Origin: Paracoccaceae bacterium
GTDB taxonomy: Bacteria > Pseudomonadota > Alphaproteobacteria > Rhodobacterales > Rhodobacteraceae
Assembly: GCA_006226775.1 (NCBI GenBank)
Contig: SBGD01000062.1
Coordinates: forward strand, 1-64,000
Reading direction: 5' to 3'
DNA length: 64,000 nucleotides
The notes under the pieces are model-generated. The model had not been told where the DNA came from and did not search any database. It saw nothing but the letters and a program-made list of their open reading frames with translations. How positions within the stretch are numbered: the stretch's first letter is position 1; each line of letters opens with the position of its first letter. Position numbers and translations under genes: made by a program. This document shows positions 33,801 to 41,512 of this stretch, in pieces.

Positions 33801-33828
33801 CTTTGCACAGCGCGTCTGATGTGCAAAG
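33801..33828. promoter_or_regulatory. 28-bp palindrome upstream of tauA
   Basis: CTTTGCACA (33801-33809) and TGTGCAAAG (33820-33828) are perfect 9-bp inverted arms around a 10-base spacer. They lie in the 274-base region between the divergent flavoprotein and tauA genes, about 100 bases before tauA. The half-site centres are 19 bases apart, suggesting a dimeric regulator on one DNA face. It does not resemble the TauR repeat, so a second regulator may act on tauABC or the flavoprotein gene. Confidence 0.55.
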
Positions 33829-33929
33829 CTGAACCTCGTGGCGGGTGTCCGGTCGTAAGGCCAAGGGCGCCGCAGCCCCAGCAGAAAACGCGCAAAGCCG
33901 TGTCACGATACCAACCGGGAGCAACATGC

Positions 33930-34922
33930 ATGAAACATCCAACCAAGGTCCTTCTCGCCGGAAGCCTCTTGGCGCTGACCTCCGGTGCCGCCTCGGCACA
34001 GGATCTCACCGTGGCCTATTTCCTCGAATGGCCGATGCCCTTCCAATACGCCAAGGCGATGGGCACCTATGAAGAGGAACTGGGCGTCGACATCAACTGG
34101 GTCAGCTTCGAGTCCGGCGTCAAGATGTCCGCCGCCATGGCCTCGGGCGATGTGCAACTGTCGGTCAGCCAGGGGGTGCCGCCCTTCGTCGTGGCCACCA
34201 GCGCCGGGCAGGACCTGCAGATCCTCGATGTCGCGGTCTCGTATTCCGAGAACGACAATTGCGTCGTCCGCTCCGAGCTCGAGATCGACAAGACCAATAC
34301 CGAGGAACTGGCCGGCAAGAAGGTCGCCATTCCGCTGGGCACCGCCGCGCATTACGGCTTTCTGACCCAGATGGCGCATTTCGGCGTCGATGTCGCCTCG
34401 ATGGACGTGGTCGACATGGATCCGCCCGATGGTGCCGCCGCCTTTGCCCAGGGCGCGATCGACATGTTCTGCGGCTGGGGCGGCGCGCTGGGGCGGGCCA
34501 AGGAATACGGCAACGTGCTGCTCAGCGGCGCCGAGAAGACCGAGATCGGCATTCTCGTGTTCGACGTGACCTCCGGCCCCGCCGGTTGGGTGGCCGAGAA
34601 CAGCGATCTGGTGGCCGGGTTCCTGAAAGTCACCGCCGATGCCAATGCCATGTGGGCCGACGAGGCGAACCGGGCCGAGATGCTGCCCGTCATCGCCAAG
34701 GACGCCGGCATGGACGAAGCGGCCACCGAGGCCAACCTCGCCACCTTCGAGTTTCCGCCGGTGGACGAGCAGTTGAGCGCCAAGTGGCTGGGCGGCAATG
34801 CGCAGAGCTTCATGAAAGGTGTCGCCGACATCTTCGTCGAGGCCGGCAGCATCGACGGCGCGCTGGACACCTATGAAAACAACGTCAACACCGGCCCGCT
34901 GGAAACCGCGAGCCAGATGTAG
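33930..34922 (+). CDS. tauA: Taurine ABC transporter substrate-binding protein
   Basis: A 330-residue periplasmic protein of the NMT1/TauA type with a clear signal peptide (residues 1-24, ending GAASAQD). The start of the mature protein, LTVAYFLEWPMPFQYAKAMG, and SGDVQLSVSQGVPPFVVATS match taurine-binding proteins of roseobacters. GGGAG lies eight bases before the ATG at 33930; an overlapping ATG two codons earlier is in another frame. A hairpin follows the gene, then tauB. Sulfonate or pyrimidine ligands are alternatives in this superfamily. Confidence 0.9.
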   Translation: MKHPTKVLLAGSLLALTSGAASAQDLTVAYFLEWPMPFQYAKAMGTYEEELGVDINWVSFESGVKMSAAMASGDVQLSVSQGVPPFVVATSAGQDLQILDVAVSYSENDNCVVRSELEIDKTNTEELAGKKVAIPLGTAAHYGFLTQMAHFGVDVASMDVVDMDPPDGAAAFAQGAIDMFCGWGGALGRAKEYGNVLLSGAEKTEIGILVFDVTSGPAGWVAENSDLVAGFLKVTADANAMWADEANRAEMLPVIAKDAGMDEAATEANLATFEFPPVDEQLSAKWLGGNAQSFMKGVADIFVEAGSIDGALDTYENNVNTGPLETASQM

Positions 34923-34931
34923 CGCGACACC

Positions 34932-34960
34932 CGGGGCGGCAGGAATTGACCGCCGCCCCG
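34932..34960 (+). promoter_or_regulatory. Intercistronic hairpin between tauA and tauB
   Basis: CGGGGCGGC and GCCGCCCCG form perfect 9-bp arms around an 11-base loop, nine bases after the tauA stop. There is no T-tract. As with the hairpin at 721-747, its place right after a binding-protein gene suggests mRNA stabilisation or partial termination that lowers tauBC relative to tauA. Confidence 0.6.
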
Positions 34961-35015
34961 TCGGATTGCGTGGCCCGTGCCGCGCGCTGATTTCAGATGA
35001 CGGGAAACGCGATCC

Positions 35016-35822
35016 ATGTCGGGATTGTCGATCGAGAATATTTCCATGCGGTTCGACCTGCCCAACGGCACCGCGGTTCAGGCCTTGCAGGATGTCTCGC
35101 TGCTGCTGAACAAGGGCGAGTTGATGAGCGTGCTGGGCCCCTCGGGCTGCGGCAAGACCACGCTGCTCAATATCGTCGCCGGCTTCCTCGCGCCGACCTC
35201 GGGGCAGGTGGTGCTGAACGGCCATGCGGTCACCGGCCCCGATGCCGAGCGTGGCATGGTGTTCCAGCAGGGCGCGCTGTTCGAGTGGATGGACGTGCGC
35301 GAGAATGTCAGCTTCGGCCCGCGCATGGGCGGCCAGACCGAGGCGCAATGGGGCGCGCAGGTCGACCACCTGCTCGATGTTACGGGGCTGGGCGATTTCA
35401 AGGACAAGGCCACCTATGAGCTTTCCGGCGGGATGCAGCAGCGCGTGGCGCTGGCGCGGTGCCTTGCCAATGACCCCGATGTCATCCTGATGGACGAACC
35501 GCTGGGCGCGCTCGACGCGCTGACCCGCGAGAAGATGCAAGGTCTCGTGCTGAAGCTCTGGAAGGAGACCGGCAAGACCATCATCCTGATCACCCATTCG
35601 GTGGAAGAGGCGATCCTGCTGGGCGAGCGTCTGCTGGTGATGGCGCCGCGCCCGGGGCGCATCCACGAGGAATACCGCCTGCCCTTTGCCGAGATGGGCG
35701 TCGGCGGCGACCTGCGCGAGGTCAAGACCGCGCCGGGCTATGCCGAGACCCGCGAGGAGATCCTCGAGATGATCTGGAACATGGAAGAGGAAATCATGGG
35801 CCGCACGGAGGACATGCAATGA
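35016..35822 (+). CDS. tauB: Taurine ABC transporter ATP-binding protein
   Basis: A 268-residue ATPase of the nitrate/sulfonate/taurine family. Walker A GPSGCGKTT (residues ~43-51), Q-loop VFQQGALFEW, signature ELSGGMQQRVA, Walker B VILMDEPLGALD and switch LITHSVEEA are all intact. A C-terminal extension after ~225 (EMIWNMEEEIMGRTEDMQ) is acidic and helical. Coupled by ATGA overlap to tauC, with tauA 94 bases upstream beyond a hairpin. Confidence 0.93.
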   Translation: MSGLSIENISMRFDLPNGTAVQALQDVSLLLNKGELMSVLGPSGCGKTTLLNIVAGFLAPTSGQVVLNGHAVTGPDAERGMVFQQGALFEWMDVRENVSFGPRMGGQTEAQWGAQVDHLLDVTGLGDFKDKATYELSGGMQQRVALARCLANDPDVILMDEPLGALDALTREKMQGLVLKLWKETGKTIILITHSVEEAILLGERLLVMAPRPGRIHEEYRLPFAEMGVGGDLREVKTAPGYAETREEILEMIWNMEEEIMGRTEDMQ

Positions 35823-37093
35823 TCGGCGTGATGATCCTGCTGGTCTACGTGGCGATCTTCCTGGGCTCGTTCCTCGTGGTGCGCTTCTTCGTGCGCCGCT
35901 CGACCAGTGACTTCACCGCGCTCAAGACCGTGACCTTCGGCGATGAAAGCGCCGTCGCCTCGAACCGCATTGCCTCGGTGGTCTCGGTGGTCACCATCTT
36001 CCTGATCTGGGGGTCCTTCACCGGCTCGAACTGGGTGCCGGGCTTTCTTCATGCGCCGGGGCCTTTCGTCGGCGACACCTCCTTCGTCTACACAATCGAG
36101 ACCGGGGACGGCACGCGCGACGATGCGACCGTCTTCGTGCGCGTGGCAGGCTTTGGCGAGCAGGCCGAGAAGTTCGAGGTCGATCCGGGCGAGGGCATTG
36201 CCAAGGATGATGCGGTGGCGATGCCGGCCTCGCGCTCCTCCACCATCCTGTTCGACCGCAACGACGAGGTGACGCGCAAGGACGGCGCGCAGGTGGTCGC
36301 CATCGACGGCGTGGCGATCGGCCCCGACAAGGCGATCCAGACCCCGGCGGGCCGTTTCGCGCTGACCGCCAAGGGCGCGATCAGCTATGCTCCGCCGCGG
36401 GGGTTGCAGATGGAGCCGATCTGGCTGCCGCCCCCCGAAGCGGTGGTCGGGCGGCTGATCGAGATCGCCGACGAGGGCTACCGCGACAGCACGTTGTGGA
36501 ATCACCTGGGCTATTCGCTGTTCCGGGTGATCGCGGGCTTCCTGTTCGGTGCGCTGCTGGGCATCCCGCTGGGCTATGCCATGGGGTTGTCGGACTGGTT
36601 CCGCGGCTGGTTCGAGCCGATCGTGGAATTCATGCGGCCCGTCCCGCCGCTGGCGCTGATCCCGCTGGTGATCATCTGGTTCGGCATCGGCGAGACCGGC
36701 AAGATCATCCTGCTGTTTCTCGCCTCGCTCTGGATCATGGCGATTTCGGCGCGCGCCGGGGTCTCGGGGGTGAATATCTCCAAGGTCCACGCGGCCTATT
36801 CACTGGGCGCCAGCAAGTTCCAGATCATGCGCCATGTCATCATGCCCAACTCGCTGCCCGAGATCTTCACCGGCGCGCGGGTGGCGATGGGCGTCTGCTG
36901 GGGCACGGTGGTGGCGGCGGAACTGGTGGCGGCCTCGGAAGGGGCGGGCATGATGATCATGGTGGCGTCGAAATTCCAGCTGACCGACATCGTGCTGATG
37001 GGGATCATCCTGATCGGCGTGATCGGCTTCGGCATCGACGTGCTGATGCGCAAGGCGGAAAACTGGCTGGTGCCGTGGAAAGGCCGCAGCTGA
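35819..37093 (+). CDS. tauC: Taurine ABC transporter permease, long form
   Basis: A 424-residue permease. The C-terminal ~210 residues are a normal BPD_transp_1 domain with the EAA loop around SKVHAAYSLGASKFQIMRHVIMP (first part shown only in outline) and LPEIFTGARVAMG. Ahead of this are two membrane helices (~4-24 and ~47-65) and a ~130-residue extracytoplasmic, beta-rich acidic region (e.g. FVYTIETGDGTRDDATVFVR). E. coli TauC is about 275 residues, so the extension is a real difference; I recall similar long forms in other roseobacters. The stop lies 1 base from the converging LysR gene. Confidence 0.9.
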   Translation: MIGVMILLVYVAIFLGSFLVVRFFVRRSTSDFTALKTVTFGDESAVASNRIASVVSVVTIFLIWGSFTGSNWVPGFLHAPGPFVGDTSFVYTIETGDGTRDDATVFVRVAGFGEQAEKFEVDPGEGIAKDDAVAMPASRSSTILFDRNDEVTRKDGAQVVAIDGVAIGPDKAIQTPAGRFALTAKGAISYAPPRGLQMEPIWLPPPEAVVGRLIEIADEGYRDSTLWNHLGYSLFRVIAGFLFGALLGIPLGYAMGLSDWFRGWFEPIVEFMRPVPPLALIPLVIIWFGIGETGKIILLFLASLWIMAISARAGVSGVNISKVHAAYSLGASKFQIMRHVIMPNSLPEIFTGARVAMGVCWGTVVAAELVAASEGAGMMIMVASKFQLTDIVLMGIILIGVIGFGIDVLMRKAENWLVPWKGRS

Positions 37094-37094
37094 G

Positions 37095-38003
37095 TCAGCC
37101 GGGGGCCGCCGCGGCCAGCGCCTCCTTGAGGGCGCGCACCGCGGGCGCATCGGCCTGGCCCACGCGCGACACCAGCCCGATGGCGCGCGTGACCGGCGGC
37201 GCGCCGATCGGGCGCCAGCCGACAAGGTCGGCCGAGCGCCCGGCCAGCGCCATCCGGGGCAGCGGTGCCACGCCGATGCCCCGCGCCACCAGGTCGAGCG
37301 CCGAGGTGGTGCGCCCGACCTCGTAGGTCCAGCGCAGCGGCGTGCGGCTGCGCGCCAGCGCCTCGTCGATCAACAGCCGGTTGCCGGTGCCGCGGGCCGG
37401 AAGGATCAGCGGCTCATCCGAAAGATCCTGCCAACTCAGCGTCGTGCGCGCCGCCAGCGGATGGTCCTGCGGCAGGGCCAGCACCATGGGGTCGTTGAAC
37501 AGCAGGGTGAACTCGGTCACCGGTTCCAGCATCGGGATCGAGCAGATGCCGAAATCCGCCTCGCCCTGGGCCACCGCTTCGGCCACCTCGTTGGCGGCCA
37601 GATCCAGCAGCCGGATGCGGCTGGCATGGCCCGCGGCGCGAAACGCCCGCAGCGCCGGGACGATAAGCGCCGCGATCACCGTCGGGATGGTGGCCAGCGT
37701 CACGGTCTGCGCCCGCTGGTGGGCAAAGGCCGCGTTTTCGTCGCGCATCGCCAGCGCGGTTTCCTGCGCGTCCTGCAGGATGGTCTCGGCGCGCAGTTGC
37801 AGCCGCTTGGCGGCCAGCGTCGGGCGCACCTCGCGGGTGGTGCGGTCGAAGAGCGTGGTGCCCAGCGCCTCTTCCAGCTTGCGAATGCGCCGGGTGACCG
37901 AGGATTGCGACAGGTTCAACCGCTCGGAGGCAAGGTGGAACGAGCCGGTGTCCTTGACCGCCAGAAAGGCCTCGAGATCGAAGAAGTCGAAATTGATCCG
38001 CAT
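37095..38003 (-). CDS. tcuR: LysR-type regulator, probable TcuR
   Basis: A 302-residue LysR protein with an N-terminal HTH (LEAFLAVKDTGSFHLASERL, then NLSQSSVTRRIRKLEEALGT) and a periplasmic-protein-like effector domain. It is divergent from tcuAB with an 80-base promoter region between them, the classic position of a dedicated LysR activator. In Salmonella, TcuR controls tricarballylate genes; the assignment here rests on that arrangement. Confidence 0.82.
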   Translation of the reverse strand: MRINFDFFDLEAFLAVKDTGSFHLASERLNLSQSSVTRRIRKLEEALGTTLFDRTTREVRPTLAAKRLQLRAETILQDAQETALAMRDENAAFAHQRAQTVTLATIPTVIAALIVPALRAFRAAGHASRIRLLDLAANEVAEAVAQGEADFGICSIPMLEPVTEFTLLFNDPMVLALPQDHPLAARTTLSWQDLSDEPLILPARGTGNRLLIDEALARSRTPLRWTYEVGRTTSALDLVARGIGVAPLPRMALAGRSADLVGWRPIGAPPVTRAIGLVSRVGQADAPAVRALKEALAAAAPG

Positions 38004-38006
38004 GGC

Positions 38007-38036
38007 GCATTAATCCGCGAGAATTCAGCATTAGTC
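38007..38036. promoter_or_regulatory. Direct repeat between tcuR and tcuA
   Basis: GCATTAATC (38007-38015) and GCATTAGTC (38028-38036) are nearly identical and begin 21 bases apart, two helical turns. They sit a few bases before the LysR start in the short divergent region, a plausible binding site for the LysR protein. The rest of the region (to 38083) contains AGGAG-type ribosome-binding sequence for tcuA. Confidence 0.4.
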
Positions 38037-38083
38037 AAATCAATCGCCGCTTGCTAAGCCTTGTATCAAACGAGGAGACACCC

Positions 38084-39469
38084 ATGCAAAGCGATCCCGA
38101 CATCGTCGTCATCGGCGGCGGCAATGCGGCCCTCTGCGCGGCGATCACCGCCGCCGAAGCCGGGGCGCGCGTGCTGATCCTGGAAACCGCGCCCAAGCCT
38201 TACCGCGGCGGCAATTCCCGCCACACCCGCAACTTCCGCTGCATGCATTCCGGCCCGCTGGGGCCCTTGGTCGAAAGCTATTCCGAAGAGGAATATTTCG
38301 CCGACCTGATGAAGGTGACCGATGGCAAGACCGACGAACACCTTGCCCGGCTGGCCATCCGCAGCTCCGAGGAGTGCCTGCCCTGGATGGAGGAACACGG
38401 CGTGCGCTTTCAGCCCTCGCTCTCGGGCACGCTGTCGCTGGCGCGCACCAATGCCTTCTTCCTGGGCGGCGGCAAGAGCTTGGTGAACGCCTATTACCGC
38501 ACCGCAGCGGGGCTGGGGGTCGAAGTGCTCTATGAGGCCGCCGTGACCCACCTGGAGCTTGACGGCGACCTGGTCACCCGGGTCGATTACACCCATGAGG
38601 GCGCGGCAAAGAGCGTCGCGCCGAAGTCGGTGGTGGTGGCCTCGGGCGGGTTCCAGGCCGATACCGACTGGCTGGCGCGGGCCTGGGGACCGGCGGCCAA
38701 GAACTTCCTGATCCGCGGCACGCCCTACAACCGCGGCATCGTGCTGGCCGACCTGCTCGAGCAGGGCATCGGCCAGGTGGGCGACCCCACCCAATGCCAT
38801 GCCGTCGCCATCGACGGGCGCGCGCCGAAGTTCGACGGCGGCATCGTCACCCGGCTCGACTGCGTGCCGTTTTCCATCGTGGTCAACAAGGACGCCGAGC
38901 GTTTCTATGACGAAGGCGAGGATGTCTGGCCCAAGCGCTATGCGATCTGGGGCCGGCTGGTGGCGGCGCAACCCGACCAGGTGGGCTATGTCATCATCGA
39001 CGCCAAGTCGCTGGAATTGTTCATGCCTTCGGTCTTTCCGCCGATCAAGGCCGACACGCTCGAGGGGCTGGCCGAGAAGATGGAGCTGCCGCCCGAGAGC
39101 CTGCGCGCCACGGTGGACGAATTCAACGCCGCCTGTGGCGATACCTCGGGCTTTCATCCCACCGAACTCGACGGCGTCAGCACCACAGGCCTCACCCCGC
39201 CCAAGACCAACTGGGCGCGGCCCATCACCGAGCCGCCGTTCTACGGCTATTCGCTGCGCACCGGCGTGACCTTCACCTATCTCGGGCTGAAGGTCGACGA
39301 GACCGCGCAATGCTCGGTCGGCGACCGCCCGGTCCGCAACCTCTGGGCCGCGGGCGAGACCATGGCCGGCTCGATCCTCGGCCAGGGCTATCTTGCCGGG
39401 TTCGGCATGACCATCGGCACGGTGTTTGGCCGCATTGCAGGCAAGGAGGCCGCAGCCCATGCAAATTGA
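38084..39469 (+). CDS. tcuA: FAD-dependent tricarballylate dehydrogenase
   Basis: A 461-residue flavoprotein of the fumarate reductase/succinate dehydrogenase type. Nucleotide-binding motif IVVIGGGNAALCAAITAAEA at residues ~7-26; RGGNSRHTRNFRCMHSG then marks the TcuA branch. The C-terminal NLWAAGETMAGSILGQGYLA segment also binds FAD. TcuA oxidises tricarballylate to cis-aconitate, passing electrons to TcuB. GAGGAG lies before the ATG at 38084; the stop overlaps tcuB by 11 bases. Confidence 0.9.
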   Translation: MQSDPDIVVIGGGNAALCAAITAAEAGARVLILETAPKPYRGGNSRHTRNFRCMHSGPLGPLVESYSEEEYFADLMKVTDGKTDEHLARLAIRSSEECLPWMEEHGVRFQPSLSGTLSLARTNAFFLGGGKSLVNAYYRTAAGLGVEVLYEAAVTHLELDGDLVTRVDYTHEGAAKSVAPKSVVVASGGFQADTDWLARAWGPAAKNFLIRGTPYNRGIVLADLLEQGIGQVGDPTQCHAVAIDGRAPKFDGGIVTRLDCVPFSIVVNKDAERFYDEGEDVWPKRYAIWGRLVAAQPDQVGYVIIDAKSLELFMPSVFPPIKADTLEGLAEKMELPPESLRATVDEFNAACGDTSGFHPTELDGVSTTGLTPPKTNWARPITEPPFYGYSLRTGVTFTYLGLKVDETAQCSVGDRPVRNLWAAGETMAGSILGQGYLAGFGMTIGTVFGRIAGKEAAAHAN

Positions 39470-40571
39470 TTTCCTCAACGAGGCCCGCCGCCAGGCCGAG
39501 ATCTGCAACGCCTGCCGCTACTGCGAAGGCTATTGCTCGGTCTTTCCCGCTCTCCACCGCGAGCGCGCCTTTTCCGATGGCGACCTGACCCAGCTTGCCA
39601 ACCTCTGTCACAACTGCCGCGGCTGCTATTACGCCTGCCAGTACACCGCCCCGCATGAGTTCGACCTGAACCTGCCAAAGATTCTGGCCGAGGTGCGGCA
39701 GGAAAGCTGGAAGGATCACGCCTGGCCGCGCGGCTTTGCCGAGCTTTTCGACCGTTCCGGCGTGCTGCTGGCCACCGGGCTGGTGCTGGGCTTTGCGCTG
39801 ATGTTCGTCCTGGCCCAGACGCTGCGGCCGGAATCCGGCGCGGGGTTCTATGCCTATATGTCGCACAACCTGATGGTGGCGGTGTTTGCCCCGGCCTTCC
39901 TTCTGCCGCTGCTGGCGATTGCCATTTCGCTGCGCGGCTACTGGCGGACGGTGGGCGGCGGCTCGCTGCGGCTGGGCGATCTCTGGGAGGCCACCAAGTC
40001 GGCGGGCCGGATGAAGAACCTCACCGGCGGCCACGGCGACGGTTGCAACTTCGAGGACGAGGACCGCTTCAGCCAGGCGCGGCGGCATTTCCACCAGGCG
40101 GTGCTCTATGGCTTCCTTTTGTGTTTCGGCGCGACCTCGGCCGGGACGCTGATGCACTACCTGCTGGGGATGGAGGCGCCTTACGGCTTCTTCAGCCTGC
40201 CCAAGCTCTTGGGCGTGCCGGGCGGCATCCTGCTGTGCATCGGCACCGCCGGGCTGGCCTGGCTGAAGACCAAGGCCGACCGCAATCTCGGCGCGCCCAA
40301 GGCATGGGGTGGCGAGATGGCCTTCGTCCTGCTGCTGTTCTTCATCGGGCTGTCGGGGCTGGTGCTCTATGCCGCGACCGGCACCACGGCGGTGGGCTGG
40401 CTCTTGCCGCTGCACCTGGGCGCGGTGCTGAGCTTCTTCCTGCTCACGCCCTATTCCAAGATGGCGCATGGCTTCTACCGCATGGCGGCGCTGACCCGGG
40501 AGGCCTCGGTCAGCCGTCCCGCCCCGGTGCAGGCGCTGGCCGCCGACACCGAACGCGCCAATCGCACCTGA
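39459..40571 (+). CDS. tcuB: Tricarballylate utilization protein TcuB, Fe-S/cytochrome b electron carrier
   Basis: A 370-residue membrane protein. The N-terminus holds two [4Fe-4S]-type Cys clusters, CNACRYCEGYCSVFP and CHNCRGCYYACQYTAP (residues ~16-66). About six membrane helices with conserved His then form a b-type domain (e.g. FHQAVLYGFLLCFGATSAG, and PLHLGAVLSFFLLTPYSKMA). TcuB reoxidises TcuA and feeds quinone. No TcuC carrier gene lies next to it. A strong terminator follows. Confidence 0.92.
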   Translation: MQIDFLNEARRQAEICNACRYCEGYCSVFPALHRERAFSDGDLTQLANLCHNCRGCYYACQYTAPHEFDLNLPKILAEVRQESWKDHAWPRGFAELFDRSGVLLATGLVLGFALMFVLAQTLRPESGAGFYAYMSHNLMVAVFAPAFLLPLLAIAISLRGYWRTVGGGSLRLGDLWEATKSAGRMKNLTGGHGDGCNFEDEDRFSQARRHFHQAVLYGFLLCFGATSAGTLMHYLLGMEAPYGFFSLPKLLGVPGGILLCIGTAGLAWLKTKADRNLGAPKAWGGEMAFVLLLFFIGLSGLVLYAATGTTAVGWLLPLHLGAVLSFFLLTPYSKMAHGFYRMAALTREASVSRPAPVQALAADTERANRT

Positions 40572-40584
40572 CACGCAATGTCCC

Positions 40585-40614
40585 CGGCCGGTCGCCCCGC
40601 GCGACCGGCCGTTT
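40585..40614 (+). terminator. Rho-independent terminator after tcuAB
   Basis: CGGCCGGTCGC and GCGACCGGCCG form a perfect 11-bp stem with a 5-base loop, followed by a short T-run (TTT) at 40612-40614. It begins 13 bases after the tcuB stop and separates the operon from phnA. Confidence 0.75.
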
Positions 40615-40688
40615 CGCTGTCCGGCGCCGCGCGGCAGGGGGCCGATGCCCTCTGGCCAGCCCGCGCCCCTGGCGCTATGAAGCCGGGC

Positions 40689-41027
40689 ATGACCGAGACC
40701 TTGCCCCCGTGCCCCGAATGCGCCTCGACCTATACCTACCCGACGGACGCCCTGCTGACCTGCCCGGAATGCGGCCATGAATGGGCGCCGGGGTCCGAGG
40801 GTGCCGCGCCTGCCGAAGTGCGCGACAGCGTCGGCAACGTGCTGAGCGACGGCGATACGGTGACGGTGATCAAGGATCTCAAGCTCAAGGGGTCGTCCAC
40901 CGTGGTCAAGGTCGGCACCAAGGTGCGCAATATCCGGCTGGTCGACGGCGATCACGACATCGACTGCCGGGTTCAGGGCATCGGCCAGATCGGCCTGAAG
41001 TCGAAATTCGTCCGCAAGGTGCTGTGA
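40689..41027 (+). CDS. phnA: PhnA/YjdM family zinc-ribbon protein
   Basis: A 112-residue protein with an N-terminal zinc ribbon (PCPECASTYTY and LTCPECGHEW, residues ~7-32) and a C-terminal beta domain typical of PhnA (SVGNVLSDGDTVTVIKDLKL, then KGSSTVVKVGTK). Despite the old phosphonate name, members are widespread single genes of unclear function and no phn operon is near. ATG 40689 is chosen; ATG 40677 would add four residues. Confidence 0.88.
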   Translation: MTETLPPCPECASTYTYPTDALLTCPECGHEWAPGSEGAAPAEVRDSVGNVLSDGDTVTVIKDLKLKGSSTVVKVGTKVRNIRLVDGDHDIDCRVQGIGQIGLKSKFVRKVL

Positions 41028-41055
41028 GCCGGGCGCAGGCCAGCCCGCCGCAGGT

Positions 41056-41424
41056 CTAACCCGCGCGGCCCTGCGCCGCGCGCGCGACCGCGGCGACGAA
41101 GACCGAGGGCAGGGCGGGCTTGTTGATCACCGGCGCCTTGGGCCATCCGGCGCCGCGCAGCAGGGCGATCTGGCCGGAGTGATAGACGAAGGGGATGCCC
41201 GCGCCCGCCAGCCGCTGCGCCACCGCCAGCGAGACATCCTTGCCCAGCGTCACATCAAGCACCGCCGCGGTGATCGGCTGGCCGGACAGAAGCTCAAGCG
41301 CCTGGGCCACGGTCGCGGCGGGGCCGACGACCTCGGCGCCCGCCTCGCGCAGGGTTTCGGCCAGATCCATCGCGATCAGGAAATCGTCCTCGACGACCAG
41401 GATCTGTTGATGTTCAAGCTGCAT
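41056..41424 (-). CDS. Single-domain response regulator
   Basis: A 122-residue receiver without output domain: acidic pair Glu12/Asp13/Asp14 (VVEDDFLIAMD), phosphoacceptor Asp57 (AAVLDVTLG) and Lys102 (INKPALP). This is the type found beside HWE/HisKA_2 kinases in alphaproteobacteria. It lies 88 bases downstream of such a kinase on the same strand and is probably its target, acting by protein contact rather than DNA binding. Confidence 0.9.
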   Translation of the reverse strand: MQLEHQQILVVEDDFLIAMDLAETLREAGAEVVGPAATVAQALELLSGQPITAAVLDVTLGKDVSLAVAQRLAGAGIPFVYHSGQIALLRGAGWPKAPVINKPALPSVFVAAVARAAQGRAG

Positions 41425-41512
41425 TACCCGTGGTGTCCCGATCCTTCATGGCGCGCAGGGGGGCAACGCCGCGGCGCCGCGCTTGTTCCGTCCTGCGCCG
41501 ACCGACGCACGC

